Assembly (NCBI RefSeq): GCF_027107535.1
Contig: NZ_CP114283.1
Coordinates: forward strand, 4,340,001 to 4,404,000
Direction of reading: 5' to 3'
DNA: 64,000 bases
Source of the DNA: Streptomyces aurantiacus
GTDB lineage: Bacteria > Actinomycetota > Actinomycetes > Streptomycetales > Streptomycetaceae
The notes beneath the pieces were generated by a model. It saw only the letters and a list, made by a program, of their open reading frames with translations. It had not been told where the DNA came from and made no database searches. Below, piece by piece: positions 42,968 to 51,327 of the stretch (position 1 is the stretch's first letter; every line of letters begins with the position of its first letter). The position numbers and the translations under genes are program-made.

Positions 42968-43960
42968 TCACACCCGCACCGACGCCGCCACCGGCAGGTG
43001 GTCGCTGCCGGTGGCCGGGAGGGTCCAGGCGGACCGCGGCTCCACACCGCGTACGAGGATGTGGTCGATCCGGGCCACCGGGAACGAGGCCGGCCAACTG
43101 GCACCGAACCCCGCGCCCGACTCAGCCTGCGCGGACCGCAGTTGGGAGGTGAGCCCGGAAAACGCCCGGTCGTCGGTCGTGCCGTTCAGGTCGCCCACGA
43201 GGATCGTGCGGGGGAGCGGCTCGGCGTGCACGGCGGCGGCGAGTCGCCGCGCGGCCGCGTCACGTGCGTCCGAGGTGAACCCCGAGCCGGCGGTGAAGCG
43301 GACGGACATCAGATGGACGACGAAGACCGCGACCGGTCCCTCGGGCGTGCGGACGGTGGCGCGCAGGGCACGTGGCCAGGGCGCGATGTCGACCGCACGG
43401 GCGTCGGCGACCGGATAGCTGCTCCACAGACCGACCGTGCCCTGCACGGAGTGGTACGGGTAGATGCCGGCCAGCGTTCTCTCGTACGCCGCGGTCGACG
43501 GGCCGCCCAGCTCTTCGAGAGCCACCACGTCCGCGCCGGAGTCGGCCAGTGCACGGGCGGTGCGCACCGGCCGCGGATTGTGTTCGTTGACGTTGTGCGT
43601 CACGACGGTCAGGTTGCCGCCGTCCTCTCGTTTGTCGACGAGTGTCCCGCCGAAGAGCGAGCACCAGACGACGGCCGGCAGCAGCACGGCCACGGACACG
43701 GCGGCCCTGGACCGGCGAGCCAGCGCGCACAGGAGCAGCAGCGGCACCGCCAGCCCCGTCCAGGGCAGGAAGGTCTCGACGAGGCTGCCGATACGGCCGA
43801 CCCGGTTCGGGACGAGGGCATGGCCCAGCATCACCAGCGTGGCCAGGACCGCGAGCGAGCCGAGGACCATCGGCGGACGCCGGTCGCCGGTGTCCTCGTT
43901 CCGCGGGCGGATGGAATCGGGTTCGGGCCGGGCGGGCGCGGTGTCGAGGGAGTGTGTCAC
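42968..43960 (-). CDS. VanJ/StaP-like membrane-anchored endonuclease/exonuclease/phosphatase-fold protein
   Basis: 330 residues. Three membrane helices near the N-terminus (LGSLAVLATLVMLGHALV, WTGLAVPLLLLCALA, VSVAVLLPAVVWCSLFGG) are followed by an EEP domain: LTVVTHNVNEHN, DVVALEELGG (catalytic Glu), ILVGDLNGT (Asp-Leu-Asn), ARIDHILV and GSDHLPVAASV. VanJ and StaP have this build and give resistance to teicoplanin-type glycopeptides, probably by acting on undecaprenyl-linked phosphate. It is 7 bp from the DD-carboxypeptidase gene upstream. Confidence 0.85.
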   Translation of the reverse strand: MTHSLDTAPARPEPDSIRPRNEDTGDRRPPMVLGSLAVLATLVMLGHALVPNRVGRIGSLVETFLPWTGLAVPLLLLCALARRSRAAVSVAVLLPAVVWCSLFGGTLVDKREDGGNLTVVTHNVNEHNPRPVRTARALADSGADVVALEELGGPSTAAYERTLAGIYPYHSVQGTVGLWSSYPVADARAVDIAPWPRALRATVRTPEGPVAVFVVHLMSVRFTAGSGFTSDARDAAARRLAAAVHAEPLPRTILVGDLNGTTDDRAFSGLTSQLRSAQAESGAGFGASWPASFPVARIDHILVRGVEPRSAWTLPATGSDHLPVAASVRV

Positions 43961-43967
43961 TGCCGTC

Positions 43968-44993
43968 TCACCGTGTTCCGGGCGAGGTCGTCGACAGCCA
44001 TCGACGTACGCCCTCGATCAGCGCGTGGCTCGTGGCGAGAGCGGCCCGCAGCCCCTGCCGGGGGTCGGTGCCGGCGCGCTGGTGCAGCACCACTCCGAGG
44101 ATCAGCCGGTCCCGGCCGTCCTTGTCGGACGCGGTGGCCGCCCACATCAGGGCGCCGCCGGCGGGAGTGCTGGAGCCGGTCTTGAGGCCGATCACGCTCG
44201 CCGTGCCGAGCAGGGTGTTGGTGTTGCGGATCGTCCCGGGGACACCGGGCACGGTGGTGCTGGGCATGGCGACGATGGTCCGGAACACCTTGTCGCGCAT
44301 GACCCGGCGGGCCAGCCTCAGCTGGTCGGCCGAGGTGCTGGTGGTCGTGGGTTCGATGCCGCTGGCGCCGGTGTAGGTGGTGTGGCGCATGCCCAGGTCA
44401 CGGGCGGCCCGGTTCATCTTCGTGACGAAGGCCTCCTGCGAGCCGGCGTTCCAGCGGGCCAGCAGCCGGGCGATGTTGTTGCCGGAGGGGATCAACAGCA
44501 GTTCCAGCAGCTGTCGTTCACTCAGCCGCATACCCTCCCTGACCGGCACGCTCGACTCCACGCCCGAGACGGACTCGTTCGCCGCGGTCCGGTCGACGGT
44601 GACGAGGGGGCCGTCCTCGCCCGCGCGCAGCGGACGGTCGCGGAGGATCACGTAGGCGGTCATCACCTTGGTGACGCTGGCGATCGGCACCGGTGTCCGC
44701 TCGCCCCGCGTACCGAGGTCACCGTGGGAGCCGAGGCCCTCGACCACCACGCTCGTCTGCCCCTCCGCCGGCCACGGCAGCGAACCCGCTCCGGTTTCCG
44801 GGCTGTTGCCGGAGGTGGGTACGGCGACGGCGAGGACCGCCAGGGTGACCAGTGCGGTGGCGCCCGCGGCGAGGCCGGCCGTGAAGCGCCGCCCGGACCG
44901 GTCGTGCCGGCGGGGCGGGAGCCATGAGCCGGTGGACCATGAGAACTGGGCCCGGCCTGCGCCGGGCTCTCCGGAAAAGGGAACCGGTGACAT
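43968..44993 (-). CDS. D-alanyl-D-alanine carboxypeptidase (serine-type, S11 / PBP5-like)
   Basis: 341 residues. A membrane anchor (TAGLAAGATALVTLAVLAVA) follows a basic N-terminus. All three penicillin-binding motifs are present: PIASVTKVM (SxxK), IPSGNNIA (SGN) and LKTGSST (KTG). It removes the terminal D-Ala from peptidoglycan stem peptides outside the membrane. Between a two-component system and a VanJ-like protein, it fits a glycopeptide or cell-wall-stress response in which D-Ala-D-Ala targets are trimmed. Confidence 0.92.
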   Translation of the reverse strand: MSPVPFSGEPGAGRAQFSWSTGSWLPPRRHDRSGRRFTAGLAAGATALVTLAVLAVAVPTSGNSPETGAGSLPWPAEGQTSVVVEGLGSHGDLGTRGERTPVPIASVTKVMTAYVILRDRPLRAGEDGPLVTVDRTAANESVSGVESSVPVREGMRLSERQLLELLLIPSGNNIARLLARWNAGSQEAFVTKMNRAARDLGMRHTTYTGASGIEPTTTSTSADQLRLARRVMRDKVFRTIVAMPSTTVPGVPGTIRNTNTLLGTASVIGLKTGSSTPAGGALMWAATASDKDGRDRLILGVVLHQRAGTDPRQGLRAALATSHALIEGVRRWLSTTSPGTR

Positions 44994-45132
44994 GGGAGGG
45001 ACACCTCCAAGGGGGCGGGTGCGTGGCGTTCACGCACGTCGACCACCCTCCGCGGGGCGGATCTCCGCTCGGCTCCGGCCACGGATCGGCCACCGCTCGG
45101 CCGGGCATCCGTTCGGTATCGGCCGTTCGGCG

Positions 45133-46383
45133 TCAGCCAGCGGGCGGCAGCCGGAGGGTGGCGAGCGCCCCGCCATCGGGAGCGTTCGCGAACTCCAGCG
45201 ACGCCCCGATGACCCGGGCCTGTCCCAGCGCGATGGTCAGTCCGAGGCCGTGCCCGTGGCCGCGCTCCGACGCACCCGTGCGAAATCGCTGCGGGCCGTC
45301 CGCGAGCAGCTCCGCCGGGAAGCCCGGGCCGTGGTCCCGTACGGTCACGGTCGTCCCGGCCACCTCGACCTCGACGGGCGTGCGGCCGTGCCGGTGGGCG
45401 TTGACGACGAGGTTGGCGACGATCCGGTCGAGCCGGCGCGGATCGGTCTCCGCCGACAGGGCACCGGTGGCGGTGAACCGCGTGTCCAGAGCGGTGCGGG
45501 CCACGGACTCTCCGACCATCTCGGCGAGCGGTACGGGCCTGAGTTCGGCCCGCTCGGCGCCCGCGTCGAGCCGGGAGATCTCCAGCAGTTCCTCCACCAG
45601 CGTCCGCAGCACCCCCACCCGGTCACGCACCAGGTCGGTGGTCTCACCCTCGGGAAGCAGCCCGCTCGCGGTCACCAAGCCCATGAGTGGCGTACGCAAC
45701 TCATGGGCGACATCGGCGGTGAAGCGCTGCTCGGTCAGCAGACGTTCGCGCAGACTGTCGGCCATCGAGTCGACGGTGGCCGAGATCTCGGTGATCTCGT
45801 CACCGCCCCGGCCACCGGCCGCGGTCCTGGCGGCCAGGTCGCCCCCGGCGATCCGGCGGACGGTCCGCGCCACCCGGCGCAGCCTCCGGTTCGGCAACTC
45901 GGCGGCGAGCGCCGACAGCGGTACGACGACCGCCAGCGCCGCCAGGGAGTACTTCCACATGTGCCGGTCCAGCGCCCGGCGGGTGAGCAGGTCGGAGGTC
46001 ATGTCGGTGTTCACCGCCACGGGAGCGCCACGGAGGGTCCGAACGGCCCACATCGAGGGGTGGTCGCCGGGGCCGTCGCCGTCGTACCAGGTGGCGGAGC
46101 CGACCGCCCTGCCCTGCCGGTCCTGGAGGCGGCGCAGGAGTTCGTCGGGCATCTCCCCGGGCGAGACGACCAGACCGTCGGGCGGGACGCCGTCCCGCTC
46201 GTAGTCCTCCACAGCGTCGGACAACTGGGTCAGGGCCTTGGCCGCACCGTCGTTCATCGACCGTTCCAGGGTGCTGCGGTGGACCAGCAGCCCGACGGTC
46301 ACCGCGATGGCACAGCACGCCATGGTGACGAGCAGCGCGATCTTCCAGCGCAGCGAACGCCAGTGCGGCAGCGCGCGCACCAC
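45133..46383 (-). CDS. Sensor histidine kinase
   Basis: 416 residues from GTG 46383, which begins 2 bp after the response-regulator stop. Membrane helix 1 is IALLVTMACCAIAVTVGLLV, an extracellular sensor of about 125 residues follows, and helix 2 is KYSLAALAVVVPLSALAA. Then come a HAMP domain, the H-box RFTADVAHELRTPLMGLV with the phosphorylated His, the N-box LDRIVANLVVNAHRHG, VRDHGPGFP and GHGLGLTIALGQAR. It senses an envelope signal and phosphorylates the adjacent regulator. Confidence 0.93.
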   Translation of the reverse strand: MVRALPHWRSLRWKIALLVTMACCAIAVTVGLLVHRSTLERSMNDGAAKALTQLSDAVEDYERDGVPPDGLVVSPGEMPDELLRRLQDRQGRAVGSATWYDGDGPGDHPSMWAVRTLRGAPVAVNTDMTSDLLTRRALDRHMWKYSLAALAVVVPLSALAAELPNRRLRRVARTVRRIAGGDLAARTAAGGRGGDEITEISATVDSMADSLRERLLTEQRFTADVAHELRTPLMGLVTASGLLPEGETTDLVRDRVGVLRTLVEELLEISRLDAGAERAELRPVPLAEMVGESVARTALDTRFTATGALSAETDPRRLDRIVANLVVNAHRHGRTPVEVEVAGTTVTVRDHGPGFPAELLADGPQRFRTGASERGHGHGLGLTIALGQARVIGASLEFANAPDGGALATLRLPPAG

Positions 46384-46384
46384 G

Positions 46385-47185
46385 TCAGCGCCGCAGCTTG
46401 TAGCCGAAGCCGCGGACGGTCTCGATCCGCTCGGCCCCGATCTTCTTCCGCAGGCGCTGCACGCACAGGTCGACCACGCGGCTGTCGCCGTCCCAGCCGT
46501 AGTCCCACACGTCGCGCAGCAGGGTCTGCCGGTCCAGCACGATGCCCGGGTTCGCGGTGAACTCCAGCAGCAGCCGCAGTTCGGTGGGGGCCAGCGCGAC
46601 CGGTTCACCGGCCCTGAACACCTCCAGGCCGCCCGTGTCGATGACCAGGTCGCCGAAGACGAGCCGAGCGTGCCGGTCGCGGCCGGGCCTCCCCGACCGG
46701 TCCGGCGCGTCCGGCTGGTCCGACAGGCCCGGACGATCGGCCACTTGCCCGGCCGCCGGGCCGGGGGCCGGAGTGAATGTGGCCCGCCGCAGCAGCGAAC
46801 GGATCCGGGCCACCAGCACGGCGGTGTCGACGGGCTTGACCACGTAGTCGTCGGCCCCTGCCTCCAGGCCGGAGACGACATCCAGGGCGTCGCCGCGCGC
46901 TGACATCATCAGGACGGGATCCACGCTGGTCTCCCGGATCCGGCGGCACAGCCCGATGCCGTCGAGGTTGGGCAGCATCACGTCCAGCAACAGCAGGTCG
47001 TGCCGGCCCTCCCGGAACAGTTCGAGTCCGGTCAGGCCGTCGGCGGCAGCGGTGACGCGGTAGCCGTAGCGCTCCAGCGCCATCGTGACGGATCTGCGGA
47101 TCACCGCGTCGTCCTCGACGAGCAGGATCGTCACGGGCGCGGGCGCGGGCGCGGGCGCGCCCCCGTCAGCTGCTGAAGCGGGCAT
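46385..47185 (-). CDS. OmpR/PhoB-family response regulator
   Basis: 266 residues from ATG 47185; a longer start at 47242 is possible. Receiver domain: ILLVEDDAVIRRSVTMAL, phospho-acceptor LLLLDVMLPNLDG, MMSARGDALDVVSGLEAGAD, DYVVKP. A Pro/Asp/Arg-rich linker of about 45 residues precedes the winged-helix domain (LVFGDLVIDTGGLEVFR, then VVDLCVQRLRKKIG and VRGFGYKLRR). It has the CseB/VanR-like layout. An (Ala-Pro)n stretch near the start is encoded by a GGGCGC repeat at about 47136-47160. Confidence 0.92.
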   Translation of the reverse strand: MPASAADGGAPAPAPAPVTILLVEDDAVIRRSVTMALERYGYRVTAAADGLTGLELFREGRHDLLLLDVMLPNLDGIGLCRRIRETSVDPVLMMSARGDALDVVSGLEAGADDYVVKPVDTAVLVARIRSLLRRATFTPAPGPAAGQVADRPGLSDQPDAPDRSGRPGRDRHARLVFGDLVIDTGGLEVFRAGEPVALAPTELRLLLEFTANPGIVLDRQTLLRDVWDYGWDGDSRVVDLCVQRLRKKIGAERIETVRGFGYKLRR

Positions 47186-47517
47186 CTTTTCCGTCCGGAG
47201 GTAGGTTCGGGGGCTCTCACCCTGCCAGAACCGTGCCTCCACCCAGGCTCAACCGTGTATCAGCCACGTATCGGCGATCTCGCGGCGGGATCGCGGGCCA
47301 CGAGGTCCGGGAGGCAACAGACGAAAGCCTCGAGCGTGTAGCCCTGATCCAGCAGGTCACCTGGACCTGCCTTCGCCAAGCACGCGGCATTGAGGAAGAC
47401 GGCTGGTCGGCAGCGCATGAGTCCCTGTCGGAGAGCATCGATCCATTGGGTCGAATCGAATCCGAGTGAAGCCGCCCGCGAAGGGAGCGCCTTGACCCAG
47501 TACGCCACCGGTGTGGT
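47186..47517. other. Intergenic stretch without a supported gene
   Basis: About 330 bp between the response-regulator start and the protease stop. It should hold the promoter of the two-component operon; no clear -35/-10 or operator was picked out. An 82-residue minus-strand frame (47260-47508) shows no recognisable features. Confidence 0.5.
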
Positions 47518-48348
47518 TCAGTCCGGGATGACGTGCCCGAGCCCATGAGAGGCGAGTTGGTCGCGGAACGGCTTCCAGATGGTGGGGTCGGCCAGGTTCG
47601 TGAAGAGCCCGGTGCAGGTGTTCGTGTCGCCGGTCACGAGCCCGTACACGACCGCTTTGCCGGAAGCCTTCGTATCGAACAGCGGTCCCCCACTGTCCCC
47701 CGGGCCGACCCGGGATTCGGCGGTGCCCGCGCAGATGAACTCCTTGTCCCAGGCACCGCCCTCCGTGTCGAACTTGTTGACGGGCAACTTCACTTCGTGC
47801 ATACGGGACGGCTTGTTCGGATCGTCGAGATCGGTACGTCCCCAACCGGCGGCGCGTACGAGACGCCCCGGCCGCAGCTGCGTTCCCAGCGGTGGCAGGG
47901 CCGCGCGAGGCTGGTCGACCGAGCTGTCGAGCACGATGAGCCCCAGGTCCGTGTTGGTCGCGGTGTCGAAGTCGGGGTGGCTGTAGACGGAGAAGCGGTC
48001 GCCGGTCACCACTGTTCCGCCGGGCGTGCTCGAGTCGGTCCGCCCCAGGACCAGCCGGATCTTGACCATGCCCTGCTCGGCGAACCTGGCGCAGTGCGCC
48101 GCCGTGGAGACAACGCGGCTGTGGACGAGTGCTCCACCGCAGTAGTGCGACCAGGTCCCGTCGTCGCCCTGTTGCTCGATCTGTACGACGAAGGGCCGCT
48201 CGCCGTCCGGTACCGGCACTCCACCGACGATCGCCGAAGCGACGGGGGCCACGGCGAACACGGTTCCCAACGCGCAGACCCCCGCGAGGGAGGTGACCGC
48301 CCGTCGGCTCACTGACTTGCGCAAGGTGGACTCACTTCCGTCTGCCAC
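47518..48348 (-). CDS. Secreted trypsin-like serine protease (S1 family)
   Basis: 276 residues from GTG 48348. A signal peptide (Arg-rich start, then VTSLAGVCALGTVFAVAPVA) ends at ASA before IVGGVPVPDGERPFVVQ, the mature trypsin start. The catalytic triad is His in STAAHCA, Asp in TNTDLGLIVLD and Ser in GPGDSGGPL. An Ala or Asn-like residue rather than the trypsin Asp could line the S1 pocket, but I cannot assign it safely. There is no pro-peptide of note. Confidence 0.93.
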   Translation of the reverse strand: MADGSESTLRKSVSRRAVTSLAGVCALGTVFAVAPVASAIVGGVPVPDGERPFVVQIEQQGDDGTWSHYCGGALVHSRVVSTAAHCARFAEQGMVKIRLVLGRTDSSTPGGTVVTGDRFSVYSHPDFDTATNTDLGLIVLDSSVDQPRAALPPLGTQLRPGRLVRAAGWGRTDLDDPNKPSRMHEVKLPVNKFDTEGGAWDKEFICAGTAESRVGPGDSGGPLFDTKASGKAVVYGLVTGDTNTCTGLFTNLADPTIWKPFRDQLASHGLGHVIPD

Positions 48349-48595
48349 CGGGCGCGGCCCCAGCGGACTCTTGGGGTGGCCGACGCCCGGCCGCCCCTTC
48401 CGGTGAGGATTATGAGTCCGTCATTTCTCCGGCAGGCCTCCGTCCCGTATCGGGCCGATCGCGGCCTCCGCTCGGCTGTGTAGCAGCGCGAGGGAAGTCA
48501 CGAGGGTGTATTCCAGGGGGAGTTGGGGTCGGCGGCCTTGGAGAGGAGTTCACGGCCCATGCAGCGGCGGGCTTCGGACCTTTTCAAGGAGTCCG

Positions 48596-49129
48596 TCAGC
48601 TCGGCTCGCTGGCGTGCCCTTCTCCTCGTAGGGAACGCTGACCGAACGCGAGATACCGGCTGAAGGCTTCGTGGCTGTCGGGCGTGAAGCGCCACTCCAG
48701 CAGGGCCGACCGCAGCTCCGGCTCGGTCAGCCAGCCATGCCAGGCGACTTCATCAGCATCGGCGGCCACGGCGTCCGGCACCACGGCTTCGTGCACGCCG
48801 AGCCAGTGAGGACTCGAACCGCTGCGGTTGATGAACGTGAACAGCAAACGCGGCAGCACACGAATGCCCAGCTCTTCAGCCATCTCCCGTGCAGCGGCCT
48901 GTTCATAGGACTCACCGACATCCACGGCGCCACCGACCACGACCTCGTAGAGCCCGGGGAAGCGCGACAGCTGCTCCGACCGCCGGTGAACGAGGATCCG
49001 CCCACGCTCATCACGACACACCGTCACGGCGACCCGGTGCAGCAATCCCTCCCGGACGGCCTGCCGACGGCTGACCACCACCCCCAGCACACGATCTTGA
49101 TCGTCGACACGCTCCACCAGTTCGTCCAC
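48596..49129 (-). CDS. Nudix hydrolase
   Basis: 177 residues from GTG 49129 with AGGG 8 bp upstream; GTG 49138 is an alternative. The complete Nudix box is GGAVDVGESYEQAAAREMAE followed by ELGI. The opening VVDELVERVDDQDRVLGVV is typical of the isopentenyl-diphosphate-isomerase-like or YfcD-type subgroup, whose true substrates are nucleotide-diphosphate-linked compounds. It stands alone between intergenic stretches. Confidence 0.9.
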   Translation of the reverse strand: MDELVERVDDQDRVLGVVVSRRQAVREGLLHRVAVTVCRDERGRILVHRRSEQLSRFPGLYEVVVGGAVDVGESYEQAAAREMAEELGIRVLPRLLFTFINRSGSSPHWLGVHEAVVPDAVAADADEVAWHGWLTEPELRSALLEWRFTPDSHEAFSRYLAFGQRSLRGEGHASEPS

Positions 49130-49748
49130 GACGCACACCCTGGCAGAGCCCACAGACAACGCCGCTCCTCGGAGACCCGTGGAGGTCGTCCCGAGAGCAC
49201 CTGCACCAGGAGGCCGGACGCGGATGACGGCGGTTGTCGTGCACATGCGACACCCATCGTGCTCAGGCACACACGGATGTAGGCGACGCGCTGGTGTGGG
49301 GTGCGGCCCGGCGCGGCCGGTCCGCTGTGCGGTGCCGGGCGACACCGCTGGATCGGTACGGCATCACGGTCTCGGAGGGCCATATCCGGGGCGGGAACAA
49401 GCTCTGGTCGCTGACACCCCACGGCCTGGACGCGGCCGCGGAAGCCCTGGGCAGGCGGACGGACCAGATGGGCGGTACAGCCCGGGGGCGCGACCCGCTC
49501 GGGTGCCCGGCCGGGGGCACCTCCCGCCCCGGCCGCAGGGCAGGGCGTGGCGGCAGCTCCGGCCCGGTCCCGGGCCGTCGCCGATGCCGCAACCCGGGGA
49601 CGGCCAGGGACAGCCCGCGGCCTGTCGCCGGGTGGACCTTGTCGAGGTGCGTCATGGAGGGGCAGCTCCAGCTCCCCGGCGGCTTGACGTGCGGGCCAGC
49701 TCGGGTTGCCCGACCCACCGGCAGTGCATCGTCGTGCTGTCGGTTTCG
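49130..49748. other. Long stretch without a supported gene, possible gene remnant
   Basis: About 620 bp between the Nudix and TerC genes. One plus-strand patch near 49350-49460 reads DRYGITVSEGHIRGGNKLWS, then LTPHGLDAAAEALG, which looks like a winged-helix wing of a DNA-binding or replication-relaxation protein. There is no upstream domain or start, so at most it is a decayed fragment. Nothing else stood out. Confidence 0.4.
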
Positions 49749-51065
49749 TCACCGGTCCGCGGAGTGCTTGTGGCTGGGGTCCAACCGGAAGTCGGGACAC
49801 TCGCGGTTTTGACATGCGCCCGGGCCCCACACGGGAACGAACACGCCGAGGGTCTTGTGGCGGTGGGCTACAGGCGGCACGGACCGCCTGCAGGTCGGAC
49901 ACGCGTACGCTTCAGGCTTGCGCTTCATTTTGACCATATTTTTACGATATGCCCGTATTGGCCCGTCGGGAAGTGCACTGCTTCCTCGCCGCCCCGAGCG
50001 CGAGCGGGATTCAGCGTCCCGGCGTGCTGAACCGGTTGAGGACTCAGGGCCATCCATCACAGGTGGTGAGCCGGGCTGCTCATTGGTCTCGGAGGCGTCT
50101 GCCTGTTCGTCGGCCTGTTCCTGGGCGTCTGCCGGAGCGGGCCTTCTGAGGCTGAGCACCACGGAGCCCGCCAGGACGCAGACAATGACTGCGAGGCTGA
50201 TCGGCGAGGGGATTTCCGGGATGCCGGGGCTGATCAACTTGTGGGATGCCTGGAAGATGAGCTTGACGCCGATGAACGCCAGGATGATCGCGAGCCCCCT
50301 GTTCAGGTAGTGGAAGCGGTCCAGGAGGCCGGCGAGCATGAAGTAGAGGGCCCGCAGGCCGAGGATGGCGAACGCGTTGCTGGTGTAGACGATGAAGGCG
50401 TCGTCGCTGACCGCGAGGACGGCCGGGACACTGTCGACGGCGAAGATCAGGTCGGCGGCCTCGATCGCAGCGACCACCGCGAGCAGCGGGGTCGCCATCC
50501 GTTTGCCGGCCTCTTTGACGAAGAACTTCGCCCCGGCATACTCGTCCCGCACCGGGATGATCTTACGGAGCATCCGTACGGCGAAGCTCTTGCCCGGGTC
50601 GAAGCTCTCCTGCTCGTCCTTGAGGAGCTTGTAGGTGCTGTAGAAGAGGACCGCCGCGAAGGCGAACAGCACCGCGGTGAATCGGCTGACCACGGCCACG
50701 CCGAGGGAGAGGAAGATCCCGCGGAAGACAAGCGCGCCGATGACGCCGAAGAACAGCACGCGGTGCTGGTAGGCCCGGGGCACCTTGAAGTACGCGAAGA
50801 TCACCGCGAAGACGAAGAGGTTGTCCACCGACAGGCTCTTCTCCAGCAGCCAGGCTGTCGTGTACTCGGTGCCGGCCGTCGTGCCGAGAACGAGGAAGAC
50901 GACCGCGCCGAAGATCAGGGCGAGGCTCACCCACAGCCCGCTCCAGGCGGCTGCCTCCTTGAAGCCGATGACGTGCGCGGTGCGGTGGGACAGCAGGTCC
51001 ACCGCCAGCGACACGACGACCGTCGCGGCGAACGCCCCCCACAGCCAGAGCGGCACCTCAAGCAC
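49749..51065 (-). CDS. TerC-family membrane protein with C-terminal zinc-ribbon tail
   Basis: 438 residues from GTG 51065 (GAGG 8 bp upstream); GTG 51074 is an alternative. Residues 1-320 are a normal TerC with about nine membrane helices and metal-site motifs LEKSLSVDNLFVFAVIF and IEAADLIFAVDSVPAVLAV. TerC proteins move Mn2+ or Ca2+ and take part in tellurite resistance and metal loading of secreted proteins. The last 110 residues are polar (Gln/Glu/Ala, then Ser/Arg) and end in a four-Cys zinc-ribbon-like unit, AYACPTCRR and ACQNRECPDF. TerC proteins usually stop before this tail. Confidence 0.88.
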   Translation of the reverse strand: MLEVPLWLWGAFAATVVVSLAVDLLSHRTAHVIGFKEAAAWSGLWVSLALIFGAVVFLVLGTTAGTEYTTAWLLEKSLSVDNLFVFAVIFAYFKVPRAYQHRVLFFGVIGALVFRGIFLSLGVAVVSRFTAVLFAFAAVLFYSTYKLLKDEQESFDPGKSFAVRMLRKIIPVRDEYAGAKFFVKEAGKRMATPLLAVVAAIEAADLIFAVDSVPAVLAVSDDAFIVYTSNAFAILGLRALYFMLAGLLDRFHYLNRGLAIILAFIGVKLIFQASHKLISPGIPEIPSPISLAVIVCVLAGSVVLSLRRPAPADAQEQADEQADASETNEQPGSPPVMDGPESSTGSARRDAESRSRSGRRGSSALPDGPIRAYRKNMVKMKRKPEAYACPTCRRSVPPVAHRHKTLGVFVPVWGPGACQNRECPDFRLDPSHKHSADR

Positions 51066-51327
51066 GCCGAACACCTCACCATGGCCCGCGCGAAATACGC
51101 CGGCCCCTATACAGGAGTGTCCGGCATTGCGCCGCCGCGAGCATGCGGAGCGGGTGAGGCCGGACGGTACGGAGACGCAGAGGTTCCCACGTGCCTTCTG
51201 AAGCGGGGATGCGACAGGCAATGAGCTCGCCGGGATGGCGCCCGGGGCTTGCACCGCATCCTGCGTCGGTCGGCGGGTGAGGACTGCCCGGCCCGAGGCG
51301 ACCGGGACCGAGGAAATGCCCTGGCTG

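Noticed and set aside
47260..47508. An 82-residue minus-strand frame after the protease gene
   Set aside because: No motif, no good ribosome-binding site and no recognised family; kept only as part of an intergenic entry.
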